From NCBI RefSeq assembly GCF_037392515.1, contig NC_090288.1, forward strand, positions 12,443,969 to 12,507,968: a DNA stretch of 64,000 nt. Direction: 5' to 3'. Of the stretch, positions 1 to 32,656 are shown in pieces. Within the stretch, counting starts at the first letter, position 1, and every line of letters begins with the position of its first letter. The notes under the pieces were generated by a model. That model ran no database searches. It was not told the origin of the DNA and saw only the letters and a program-made list of their open reading frames with translations. The position numbers were made by a program, and so were the translations under genes. Source of the DNA: Haliotis asinina (taxonomy: Eukaryota; Mollusca; Gastropoda; Lepetellida; Haliotidae).

Positions 1-604
1 AACGTGCACTCATTGAAGGGGCTTACTATGGCTACACAGGATAGCAGGAATTACGATTTTATGTGTGCTTCAGTTGACGTAGTGGACGATGTATGTGTGT
101 ACCTCATGCTTGTAATGGATGATTTGACCAGTGACCGAGTTCTCCTGTTCACATGCTGATCATTGGGTCAAATGAGTACCATGCGAGGTATTAAATGAAC
201 TTAGATGGGAAACTGATGCAGAAGTCCAGCTGTTGGATCTGACATGTGTTATATTGTTTAGTGCTGATTGTCATAAATGCAGATTCAATGTCACTTAGGG
301 ACAAAGCTGTGATATTGCTGACTTAGCATAAAACGTTATTCTCTCACCAGTATACAGTGGCTGCAGCTGGAGTACAAAATAAACAAATTAACAAATAAAT
401 AATATATTAAAATATATAGATGTATCTTGTGAGTGTAACCTTGAAATATTTTGTAAGGACATCTGCTGACTTTGAATGTTCAGGATGTAAATTGACATTT
501 AGAAAAGGTATATTAAACACCTGGGTTGCTTTCACTGCCCAGTTCAGTTTCTTTCATGCTGAAAACAAGCATAACATTCTGTAACTTCTGCTTTGTACTT
601 CACA

Positions 605-770
605 TAGAGTGAGTGAGAGAGTGAGTTTGGTATTATGCCATATTCCATCAATAACATGGTGGGGGACAATTCACACATTGTACCCATGTTTGGAATCAAA
701 CCTGGGTTTTTGGTGAGAGGAGTGAACGCTTTAACCAGTGGCCTACCCCACCAACCCCTACTCCACATGG
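605..770 (-). mobile_element. tRNA-derived SINE family A, minus orientation
   Basis: It begins with the inverted tail GTGAGTGAGAGAGTGAGTTT and continues GGTGGGGGACAATTCACACA, then the inverted B-box GGAATCAAACCTGGG and the inverted A-box region GCTTTAACCAGTGGCCTACC. It is the only element recognised in the first 2.5 kb. Confidence 0.75.
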
Positions 771-3359
771 ACATTCTGTGGCCAATTTAATATGTATTAA
801 GCATTTATACACTAAGATTATTTATTCATGAAATAAAGCGACAAATTACAAAATCAAGGTGTGTTTATTACTGAACCAGCAGTAATGGTACAAATGTGTA
901 AATGTCATATATATCACAAGCACAAACGTCAAACAAAATGAATGCTGATTTGATTTCATGTAACCAAGGTAACAGTATTCAAATATTCAAAACAGTATTG
1001 CAGTGAACAAATAATACGAGATGTGGTAAAGTACACATCAAAGAAACCTCAGTGTTGACTGCTGTTTTATTTTGAAACCAGCCTTGATAATCCAGTTAAA
1101 TATTTATTGCGCAAAATATATTAAAGAAAAACTAACTAAAACTACCTGAACTTACAATTCCAAGGCTTTATCGTCACCAGGGAGGAATTTTATCCACAGT
1201 ATTGTGGGATATACACAGTTGTGGCATTCCTTCTGCAAACTGAAAGATTACTGTACCAAATTTGACAGAAAGTTGAGTTGGCCTTGTTACATAAAAACTG
1301 AACAAAAATGGCAGTTTGAAAACCACTTCAGTAATCAATGTCAATCACATACTGTGACCACCTTTTCCTGGAGCACTCAAATAGTGAGGCCATAGACTTG
1401 GTAAAGATCATAAAACATGTTGGCCATTTGGCCCAGTTTTGTGAAAAGCTGGATGCATCCTGGCGTCATGCGATAGATTTTGAAAGACAAGATTACCAAG
1501 GATGCACTATTTCTACTTTCAATTCAGTTTCCCTCTTGTATGAGTGAATAGGGGTTCAAACAAAAAAGTGAGGTTTCTGTTTTCCTTTTAACAATATTCC
1601 AGTTATATCACAGCATCATGTTAACAAAACCCAAGAGCATGCTATGAATCTAGCTATGTTCTAGCAACATAACGGATCAACTAGGAATTAACCCACAATA
1701 TTTAAAAAGATCCAACTCCTCACAATAATTACAGAACTTGTGAGCTGGCTACATACAGCTCTTGAAATAGAGGTGAAAAATGTCATTTGTGAAGAAAACG
1801 TCTTGGATTGACCAGCAACCCCATGAGCTTTCACTTCAACAGCTAAGGATGTTACTAAAATATCACTCAATTAAGTTGCCTTAACCAAGGACGGAGGAAC
1901 ATTCCAAAAGGTTAAATACAGTCAGTTTTAAATATTGATATTGAGCATGATATCAAAGAGCATATTTTCACAAATAGTCGCAGCATGTAACTGGTAGAAA
2001 GTGTTCCACCCTTTGTTTCTGAATTGTGAGACTATATCCCAATTGCATGCATCATGTTTTACATATGGAATGTCCTCTTTAATGGCATTTCAATCAACTG
2101 TAAATTAATATTGCAAAAACATCAATGTTTGTGCTCATAAACATCAATGTTTGTTCTCATTCACTGTCAAATATTATGATGACATATCCATATGTTTCTG
2201 ACAAATATGAATTTGAATGGAATATGAACAATATTCTCAATGATAAGAAGATGCATCATACATACATGTTCTACAAAGTCACATTTGATATGTAAAACTG
2301 AAAAGTGAGTATTTGTAATTGTAACAGTGTGGAGTTTCTGTGGTAGAGGTGGAGATGGAGGACTAGCTGATGAGACATCAAATGTAGATCTATGAGTAAG
2401 AAACTACTAAAAAAATGTTCCCAGTTAAATATACTGACAGAATGAGGTTAAAGTATTTAACTCATGGCAGTAATAGATAAATTTTGCTATGGTGATCCAT
2501 CAAAGAAGCCTAAAGTAGCCTTCAGACATGTTGACAAACTCGAGTTTGAGAGTGTGAACGTTCCAACAACTCGCCACCAACACCAATTTCAGAGTTGTCA
2601 AACTGTTGTCGAGAAATAGGATCAGTCTCTATTCTTACCAACTTTTCCATCAAACTTTTGGTGCTCTCAAACGCGAGTTGAACAAGTGTTTTCAAACTTG
2701 TGTTGTTCAGAATCGGTCAATTGCAGTCAACGAAATTGTCACGTGACTGCACTGATGGAGTCGTAGCGCTCAAATGACACACTAGTTTGACATGTTTGAC
2801 ATGAGAAAGCGTGAGTTTTGTGAGTTTCACAACTTTTAAAATTTCAACAGGATGTCTTGTCAAACTTTAGTTTGCTGTTTCAAGGCCGCTTTATACAAGG
2901 ATGCATTAAGGCACTAATCACAATATTCATTATCCATTTTGCCGAGGCGCTTTGATCACTTTCTACATCAATCTATGTGCACAAATCTTTTTATCAATTG
3001 GAATTTTTCCCAGATGTGACCATTTTTACAGATTACAGCAGTGTAGAAAAGGCACATAATTATCTAGTAACTATTATCATGAGAAAGTTTGAACTAAGTT
3101 CGTTCCTAATCCGTTGATCTTGTTATATACTTAACTTTGGTTTCGTTTTGATAAGAGTGCCATTTTGTCAATTTCATATTCACCCAGTGTGTTCAGCAGC
3201 CTGCAGTCACAATCTGAGCACATCAATATACCACTAAAAGGTTAAGGACATTGCTAATCTTTCAAATTGCTACAGATCTTCAATAATCTGTTACTATATC
3301 AATATGAAAGAATCCCATAGTCCTTTATTCCTTTTTAAGTATTATAATTGTTTTGAAAA

Positions 3360-3365
3360 TTTATT
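3360..3365 (-). terminator. Candidate poly(A) signal of the minus-strand DD3-3-like gene
   Basis: TTTATT on the plus strand reads AATAAA on the minus strand, 57 bp past the TGA stop at 3422. A second copy is at 3324-3329. Confidence 0.45.
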
Positions 3366-3421
3366 GGATTTCAAATTGCGCAGTTTGATCCGAGATAGTT
3401 GTCTTCACTTCTTCATGCTCC

Positions 3422-22935
<19,514 letters not shown>

Positions 22936-23889
22936 TTTGCTGTTCAGTGTTGTTCCCACTCCCAGTAAGCAGTGTTGTTTATCCGGATCTGTTCCTATTA
23001 CGTACATGTGAGTGAATCACCTGGCACGTGATTTTACAGGTTATTTGCATATATACTTACGCGTATTACAAAGTAGTACCAAACATTTGAACAATTAAAC
23101 ACCACAATAAAGATCTTAAATAGTTGGACGATCGTTTTAGGTGGTCGGGCAATGATACAAACAGTGTTGAAAATGTCGAGAACATGATGGCATTGTTTAT
23201 TTTTATGTATATTTAAATAAGATGTAGTGATCTACATTCGACTGTAAAACAGTGAGAGTTACCCGCCCTTGGTCTAAATAGTGAACAAACGGAAATCTAC
23301 ATCGATAAATAGGTAAGGTCTTATATGATATTCTCTCGACAGTTAAACCAAGTAAGAGAAAACGTCTATTAATCATAACTGTACGCAGTGATAAAAGTCA
23401 TGATAAATATTAATAATATCTAAATATGAATGTTATTCAACTATTTTACTACATGTTCATTGACAAGTGCTATAAATATTATATACGACAGCGTGAACTT
23501 GGTCTCAGTTGACAGCGTGTGTATATCGTCATGATCGTGGTATAATTTTTGTATGGCGAAAGTTTTGTGTACACTACAGTGTTTTCATATGTATCATGTT
23601 GGTCAATCCAACAATGAATTGTTTCATTCAAGCGAAATATATCAGTTCTAAATATATATATTTCTTGTTGTGTCTGTAAGAGTGAATGAGTTTTACCCCG
23701 CACTCAGCAATATTCCAGCTATATGCCGGCGGTCTGTAAATAATTGAGTCTGGACCAGACAATCCAGTGATCAACAGCATGAACATCGATCTGCGCAGTT
23801 TTCGAACTATTTGTCTCACACTGTTGTGTCACTCAGTGAATGGTGTCGGTGTTATTTGTCTCACTCTGTTGTGTCACTTTTTTCAGGAA
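22936..23889. promoter_or_regulatory. Shared intergenic region between divergent DD3-3-like genes
   Basis: Only 954 bp separate the ATG of the minus-strand gene (22935) from the first ATG of the plus-strand gene (23890), so both 5' regions and probably both promoters lie here. Visible elements are an E-box-type CACGTG at 23025-23030 and a SINE fragment at about 23680-23808. The plus-strand ATG is preceded by a good acceptor-like TTTTTTCAG (ending 23886), so an upstream non-coding exon spliced to this position is possible. No clear canonical TATA box was assigned to either gene. Confidence 0.5.
23680..23808 (-). mobile_element. SINE family B, truncated, just upstream of a start codon
   Basis: GAGTGAATGAGTTTTACCCC, CAGCAATATTCCAGCTATAT, GGACCAGACAATCCAGTGAT and AACATCGATCTGCGCA. 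It ends about 80 bp before the ATG of the plus-strand DD3-3-like gene, in the shared intergenic region. Confidence 0.8.
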
Positions 23890-26800
23890 ATGATGAGACT
23901 CTGTCTAATCCTGGTTTTCGTAAGCCAGACATGTGGGGACATCTACCTCCACAACATGAGGGGCTCCAACAACAGACTCGGTGAGAAGTCTGCCACCAGA
24001 GCAAATGACAAACGAATGTTTGATTCTCAGGTAAGCAAAAAGGTTCTGAATCTCTCTCTACTCACTCATTAAGGTCACATGTAACATGAACACAGTTTTG
24101 CAGATTCTGATACTTTTCGGTATGCACTTACTAAAACAAATCATCAAAAATGCCAATTCAAACTTTAAAGTTGAAACAAAATGTGATGGAGAAAAGCCTG
24201 CGAAATCAGAGTTCAAATGATCCACCAATTTTCTCGCAGCGCTTGGGATAAAAAGTGGTTTCAACAGCTATGCGTCACTGCGCTCATAATGCATGTGCAG
24301 TGAATAGATTCAAGGATCTTGAAATAGTATGAATGCCCTGAGTAGTAAATAATCAACTCATTACAAAAAAACCATGTTGATTTTGATAAGCAGACTCTGT
24401 CACAGAGAAAACAGTTCATGACCTGGAAGGCTAAAATCGTGAAGCTTCTTGGTTCAATGAGCGCAGCCTTCATAATACTTACAATGCAATGTTATGGGTG
24501 AATGAACACAGCGCACCCTACTCGGAGGCTCTGACAAATTACAAGGAAAACAGGATTAACATGGATGCTCTTTAATTTAGGCACATATGAAAATGGCATT
24601 TAAATTTTTAAAAATCCGATTTTATGTACACAGATGAGACATAAATAATCATTTCATTGATTCGTGTAAAAATGTGAATAAAGTTATTTACATGTCGTCA
24701 ATATCTATAGTATCACATTCACTGTCTTTGAGGTTAAGACAGCTTAAGAAGTTTGGACACGTGGTCTGTGTAGGCGATGTCCCCGATGATGTTGTGTACA
24801 ATATTGTTCATCAGGGTTTTGAGTCGGGAATTAATGTTCATGTAGCTCCTTTTCCTGAGTAGGCACGCGCTAGTTGCTTGCAACTGTTGTAACTACCTCC
24901 TCTTCCTTCCTCCTCGAGTTGACTCAATGAAGTGAATTCTAACTGTACATCAGCCATCTTGAATATGTGCATGACAGTTCGGCTTCAGTTTGCAACTTAC
25001 ACATAATAGAATGGATTAATCTTCCTCCGATATTTTTTTTTTCTATTTCTAATTACATACATTTACAAAGTGAAGAAGATGTAAAGTTCAAAACAAGCGA
25101 AGAAGATTATAATGTTTTGAAAATGTATCTACTCTCGACATGGTTTCTGCTTCCCAGCACAGCATCTTTAGCTTTGGAGGTACTCCCCTAATTAGCTCTC
25201 CCAGGAAAAACAAAATTTACATTGAATCCTTCCTGGGATGACTCTGAGAAAACTCAATGTCTAGTCAGTTGACACTTATAGTATGTCTGCCTGCCTGTCT
25301 ACTAAAGACAATATGCATTGCACAACTTCAATCATTGACCACATGCAACACCTATCAGGCTGAAAGGCCATAAACAAAGAGATGGCTAAGCGTATTGGCA
25401 AATGAACCAGTGGACAATGAAAAAGCTTCGTTGGACTTCAGCGCACAATCACCGGCTCTCACTGGGTTCGGTATTGCGGCTGTTTCGTTTCAAGGGAGGT
25501 AAACCCAAGTACAAAATTTTGGACTTTTGGTTTGCGATTATACGCTTATAATTTTGTTTATTTGTTTTTTCTTTTATCAGCAATGCATTTTATGTATCAT
25601 GAATAAGTGATAACGGTGTTTTAATTATGTTTGATTTTTGGAATCAACGTGATCACTCCCCCGTTTCACAAAAAGATCATAGCTCTTATATGGTCATAAC
25701 TCCCATACTTCAACATAAACTTACGACTGTCGTAGCACTATGATCACTTTGAGGAACGGGGCCCAGATTGTATTAGAAGCCTCTTTTTACGGGCATAGTC
25801 AGCTCTTATGATGAGCATAGTCAGCTCTAATGATGAGCATAATCAGCTCTACTGATGAGCATAGTCAGCTCTACTGATGAGCATAGTCACCTCTAATGAT
25901 GAGCATAGTCAGTTCTTGTGATGAGCATAGTGTTACGAGTGTGTATTTTCTGTATATTTTGTTCTTAATTTAGTAATAATTTTTATTGGATCACAATACT
26001 TAGTGTTTTGAATGGTAAATATTATGGGTCACATTTCGTTTTAATATCTGGTCAACACTTTTAGCATTCTGGCATTCCAGAATTTATCTGCTCCTAGTTT
26101 TCGATGTTTACTTTCGGGAGACTTATTCTAGGGCATTCTACAGTGTTGACGATGTTCGTTTGTGCCTGAACTTTCGGAAAATGACTTTAGTAAATATATA
26201 TAAGGGCTGGTTACAGTGCAGAGGGTGACACTCATACTCATTCACATTACTGCCAACGCTTGAAATCCTGTCAACGCCTGAATCTACATTATCTGCTGTC
26301 GCACCGATCATAGTCACCTCTAATGATGAGCATATTCACCTCTAATGATGAGCGTAGTCACCTCTTATGATGAGCGTACTCACCTCTAATGATGAGCATA
26401 GTCACCTCTAATGATGAGCAGTCAGCTCTTATGATGAGCATAGTCAGCTCTTATGATGAGCATAGTCACCTCTAATGATGAGCATAGTCAGCTCTTATGA
26501 TGAGCATAATCAGCTCTTATGATGAGCATAGTCACCACCTCTCACGATGAGCATAGTCACCTCAAGTGATGAGCATAGTCAGCTCTTATGATGACCATAG
26601 TCAGCTCTTATGATAGCATAGTCACCTCTAATGATGAGCATAGTCAGGTCTAATGATGAGCATAGTCAGCTCTACTGATGAGCATAGTCAGGTCTAATGA
26701 TGAGCATAGTCAGCTCTTATGATGAGCATAGTCAGGTCTAATGATGAGCATAGTCACCTCTAATGATGAGCATAGTCACCTCTAATGATGAGCATAGTCA

Positions 26801-29800
26801 TCTCTAATGATGAGCATAGTCACCCCTAATGATGAGCATAGTCAGCTCTTATGATGAGCATAGTCACCTCTACTGATGAGCATAGTCACCTCTAATGATG
26901 AGCATAGTCAGCTCTACTGATGAGCATAGTCAGCTTTTATGATGAGCATAGTCAGGTCTAATGATGAGCATAGTCAACTCTAATGATTAGCATAGTCAGC
27001 TCTTATGATGAGCATAATCAGCTCTTATGATGAGCATAGTCACCACCTCTCACGATGAGCATAGTCAGCTCTTATGATGAGCATAGTCAGCTCTAATGAT
27101 GAGCATAGTCAGCTCTACTGATGAGCATAGTCAGCTTTTATGATGAGCATAGTCAGGTCTAATGATGAGCATAGTCAACTCTACTGATGAGCATAGTCAG
27201 CTCTAATGATGAGCATAGTCACCCCTAATGATGGGCATAGTCAGCTCTTATGATGAGCATAGTCACCTCTTATGATGAGCATAGTCAGCTCTAATGATGA
27301 GCATAGTCACCTCTAATGATGAGCATAGTCACCCCAATGATGAGCATAGTCAGCTCTTATGATGAGCATAGTCACCTCTAATGATGAGCATAGTCAGCTC
27401 TTATGATGAGCATAGTCAGCTCTAATGATGAGCATAGTCACCTCTAATGATGAGCATAGTCAGCTCTTATGATGAGCATAGTCAGCTCTTATGATGAGCA
27501 TAGTCAGCTCTAATGATGAGCATAGTCAGGTCTAATGATGAGCATAGTCAGCTCTTATGATGAGCATAGTCAGCTCTTATGATGAGCATAGTCAGGTCTA
27601 ATGATGAGCATAGTCAGCTCTAATGATGAGCATAGTCACCACCTCTCACGATGAGCATAGTCACCTCTAATGATGAGCATAGTCAGCTCTTATGATGAGC
27701 ATAGTCAGCTCTAATGATGAGCATAGTCACCTCTAATGATGAGCATAGTCAGGTCTAATGATGAGCATAGTCAGCTCTTATGATGAGCATAGTCACCACC
27801 TCTCACGATGAGCATAGTCAGCTCTAATGATGAGCATAGTCACCTCTAATGATGAGCATAGTCAGCTCTTATGATGAGCATAGTCACCTCTAATGATGAG
27901 CATAGTCAGCTCTTATGATGAGCATAGTCAGCTCTACTGATGAGCATAGTCAGCTCTAATGATGAGCATAGTCAGCTCTTATGATGAGCATAGTCAGCTC
28001 TTATGATGAGCATAGTCAGCTCTACTGATGAGCATAGTCACCTCTTATGAGCATAGTCAGGTCTAATGATGAGCATAGTCACCTCTAATGATGAGCATAG
28101 TCACCACCTCTCATGATGAGCATAGTCAGCTCTTATGATGAGCATAGTCAGCTCTACTGATGAGCATAGTCAGGTCTAATGATGAGCATAGTCAGGTCTA
28201 ATGATGAGCATAGTCAGCTCTTATGATGAGCATAGTCACCTCTACTGATGAGCATGGTCACCTCTACTGATGAGCATGGTCACCTCCTCCTCAATCTGTC
28301 CTTATTGCATTCATATTTGAATTATACAAAATATTTAGACAGTAATTATATATATACAATATTTTGTTTTGAAAATTATTTCATATGATTGCCTAACAGT
28401 TCTAAATTCATAATCAGTTACAAGTATTATCAGACTGCAGGAGCATGCACTTCATGTCAAGGGAGTGGACTGTTCCTGTTAATTAGGTGGTTGAACACTG
28501 GCTGACATTTGTACAGATGGGATGCAGAGCACGACTACTGGTACAGCAATTATGCCAGATATGTGCTAAGCTAGTGCTGTTACCAGCAGCTATGGAAAAA
28601 TCGAAAAAAAAGACACACTGAACATGAAAACATGCAGTCTGAAATGTGCAAAATGTTTCATTGTGAGATACACTACTTTGTGTCAGAGCTAAGTTGCAAG
28701 CATTTTTTTATTGTTTTAGGAGTATTTGGTAATATTTGGTGATTGAATTCAGTATTTTTCTGAAAAAGTAGAATGGCTATTTCATTTAAGTAAGAAACTC
28801 TACCAGAACTGCTTTTGGACTTATTTGGTTCTTTATTGTAGTAATAACAAATTATCATTGGCACATGTTTCCTATTAAAAAGGACATTTGAAATATCTTG
28901 TGGTTAGAGGATCCTAAGATCCTGTGTACACATAAACTATATTCTCTTAAAAGTAAATTGTTTACTTTTAATATTCAATATGTGTTTTTTACAAAGATAT
29001 TTCAGTATTGATATGAAATAAAGCATGTCATGTAATTGCTTTGACATTTAAATGATACTTTCTGCAAAGCAAAATGTAATACATATCAAACAATATCGCT
29101 TAAATTATAATAATAGTGGCATAAGAGGACATGGCAAATTAGAACAAGATGGGCTACTGTATGGCTTGAATATTTTCCTGTTTACACAAGTGAGAGAGTC
29201 TAGTTTTATGCCACACTCAGTAATATTCCAGCTATATGGCGGCGGTCTGTAAATAATCGAGTCTCAACAGCATGAGTATCGATCTACACAATTTTGAACC
29301 GATGACATGTGTCAATCAAACCTGACCACCCGATCCTGTTTGTCACTTCTTACGACAAGCATAGTCGCCTTTTATGGCAAGCATGGGTTGCTAAAGGCCT
29401 GTTTTATCCCGGACCTTTAATAGGTCCTTTTGGTATATCTTCTTAGATAAGCAACAAACCACTTCAAAGTAAGAGAAGTCCTTTAAAGATATTCACACTT
29501 AATAGATTCTTGTGCCCAAGAATAATGAATTGAATTTTGAAGGATAACGGTTTGATTTACTGAATGCATCCGTTAGTCGTAACAGCACTATCTTTCACCC
29601 AAATCTATTCCTAGTAACAAATTCACCCCAACAGTATTTCAAAGCTTCAGCCACCTGTGCTTAGTCACACTTACGAAAAATAATGTGTGTCACCCCATGA
29701 CAGAAAACTAGCCAGTAGTAATGCTCCACAATACACCCGGCTACACCTGGGTACATTATTTACATTATCAACGGGTAGACATGACTATTATATGTCTATC

Positions 29801-32599
29801 CTGGCTGTTCTTTTGACAGGCCCATATTGTGTGCAGAGGCCATTAAAAAGGGTTATGGTAGGCAATTACCTTGGTGACAACACGAGACTACACTTGACTG
29901 CTTGTAATTTTACGGTATTATGGGCTTGCCGATAATGTCATTGTGCCTTAGTCATACTTGAAAAGTGTCGTGACAGCCAAGATGAATTGCTTTGCTCAAT
30001 GTGATAGTTGTTGGGTGAAATTTGACAATTTCGTACTGCTTTGATCTCATTATATTTTGTAGTCCACCATATTCATTTAGGTCAAGGGTCCCGTACTTTG
30101 AGTGAGTGAGTGAGTGAGTGAGTGAGTATGGTTTTATCTCCTTTTAGCAATATTCCAGCAATATCATGTTGGGGGACACCAGAAATAGGTTTCCCATAAT
30201 GTACCGATGTGTAGAATTGAACATGGGTCTTCAGCGTGACAAGCCAATGCTTTGACCATTAGGTTACCCCACCGCCCACCACCGGGTATCTTTTAAGACT
30301 ATACGCAACAAGCTGAACATGATTTCAGATATTGTGCTGTGATGACTGATGTTGAGTAAGCCCAAACCTCTTTTTTAAACACCAATGAAGGTTATACCTT
30401 TTTGAGAATGTTTTCTTTGTTGCCCGTTTTTCACTGGAAGAATTGGCCAGTACTTAGAGAATTTATTAAGAGTTACTTCTTCAAATTATACACAACTATT
30501 AAATTTGATTTCAGCTATGGAGTGAAAAAAATTGTCACATGCCCATGAACCCTTAACATTTTTTAGTACAACTGCCTGTTTTCTCTGTAACAAATTTGTA
30601 ATACCCAGAATAATATGGACTGTATAAATGTATACATTTTAGACTTGGTACAAGGGGCTTACAGACTGTTCCAGAAGTTAATCAGGGAGCAGTCATAGAG
30701 TAGGGTGTTTATTGTGGTGAATATGGTATATTGAACAGGTTATCAATAGTTATAAATTAAAAAAATATTCCAGCAATATTCCAGCAATATTCCAGCTATA
30801 TGGCAGCGGTCTGTAAATAAATAACTGATTAGCCGATCCCGTTAGTTGTCTCTTATGACAAGCATGGGTTAATGAAGACCAATTCTTAGTAAACATGCAT
30901 CTGCACCATTCACAGATTAGTTAGAAGGACGTGGACCCTTTTGTTGTGTTTATAGTTTGTTGTTCATAGTCAGGGATAATGGTAGTTCAAATGAGCAACA
31001 GTGCTATCATACACTTTGTCCATCCAGTACTCACGCAACAGTCTGGACAAAACAAGGAACTTATCTGTATATATACATAGTGCTCCAGTACATAGACATA
31101 TTGTAAATATTTGTTTGACATGCTTTTAAATCTCATGATTTTGAATCAGCCAGGATGTTAATTTCAAACTTGAAAATATATGTGAACGTTCGAGAGAGAT
31201 AGCTAGATGGAGATTATGGGGCTAAGCCCAGAATGACAAACCAGAGGTTTGTGAAACATCTCAGTGTAATTAGCCATTAATATAACATTTGATTCAAGTG
31301 TATCAATGTATTTGTCAGATTCACTAATTTATTGCAGTATTCTCAAACAGTGATAATGATCCTAAACAAAGAATCACACTATGTTGGGTTTTTTTCTCTA
31401 ATTATTGTTATCTGCATCTATTATCATGTCAATATGCTTGTCATGTAAGTTAACTTCCTGTTGCCATGACAACAGCTTCCCCAACATGGAGGATGTTGAC
31501 CTTAAAACTGTTTTTCCTCTTTTTCATGATGGTACTGCAAAACCTGGAAAAGGAAGCAAGTAGACAGTTTGAAATATTTGCATATTTTCTTTGAGAATCA
31601 CATTCTGTGCTGAAATTGTGTGCCAGTTGTTCTTGCCAACTTGAGAAATGACGTTTGTGTAATTAGCCTAAACTAATCATGATCATCAATCATCACTATG
31701 GGATAATACTGATAGCCTAGTGCTTAAAGCATTAACTTTTCAATTCCCCTCCTGGGTACAATATGTGAATCCCATTTCTGCTGTACCCCTCATTATATGG
31801 CTTGAATGTTTTTAAGAGTGGTATAAACACTGACTCTCTCAGTAATTGATATTGAAGTTCGTGTTGTAGGGATGGGTTTCTTTTGTTTGTTTTGTTTTCA
31901 TTCTCCTTTTTCTTCATCTTCTTGGAGGTGGGTGATAAGCCTAGTCGTTAACGTGTTCACTCGTCGGGTTCAATTCCCTACATGGGTACATAATGTGAAG
32001 CTTATTTCTGATATCTCTCACCATGATGTTGCTGGAATATTGCTAATAGCGACGAAAAACCCAGCTCACTCACTCCCCCTTCATCCTTCACTCCTGCCAA
32101 TAATACCATGACACATGAGAGTACGACCATACATGAATGCTTGTAGCTTCTGTCGTAATGACTAGTCGAGTCCCGCTCAACGCAAACTGCGACATTTGAT
32201 CAACAACGTGACCAATTTTATTATACATTAAACCCCAGTGACATGAACATGACCACCTTCCATGGAACTGACACCAGAGTCGTGACCTCTAAGAGTGACA
32301 TAACTGACCTACAATTACACTATCTGTATCTTCTTACAGTCCTCTGTACAGTCATGGCTGCTTAACTGAGCAAGTTATTCAGTAAATGCGTCATACTGTG
32401 CTCTGTTTATATTAGCTGTAACTGTACACGTCTGCTTTCGGTGAAGGTCATTACAGTAATTAACATTATCCAGCTGCTCAGTATTCATCTTCGTCATGAT
32501 GTTATTTTGGAAGGGTGTTGTGTCATTATTTGAATTTCAATTGTGAAACTTGACTGTATTGATGATGCTTCAATTACAAATCATCATCGTCGTCGTCGT

Positions 32600-32656
<57 letters not shown>

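Larger units (their letters stand above)
1..3421. other. Non-coding sequence downstream of the minus-strand DD3-3-like gene
   Basis: Apart from the SINE at 605-770 I see no convincing gene. A segment at about 2507-2892 has AAAGTAGCCTTCAGACATGT near its left end and an imperfect inverse (GACAAGACATCC-like, GGCCGCTTT) at the right, with many AAACTTG/CAAACT motifs between; it may be an old foldback element. Short open frames at 1.2-1.5 kb resemble nothing known to me. Confidence 0.5.

Noticed and set aside
24674-25191. Possible small exons in the unique part of intron 1 of the plus-strand gene
   Set aside because: The open frames have no known motifs and the flanking DD3-3-like exons join in phase without them; they could be remnants of an unidentified element.
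25793-28287. CRISPR-like array or repeat-encoded protein
   Set aside because: Units are contiguous with no unique spacers, the genome is eukaryotic, and every frame contains stops (TAG in CATAG, TGA/TAA in the junction).
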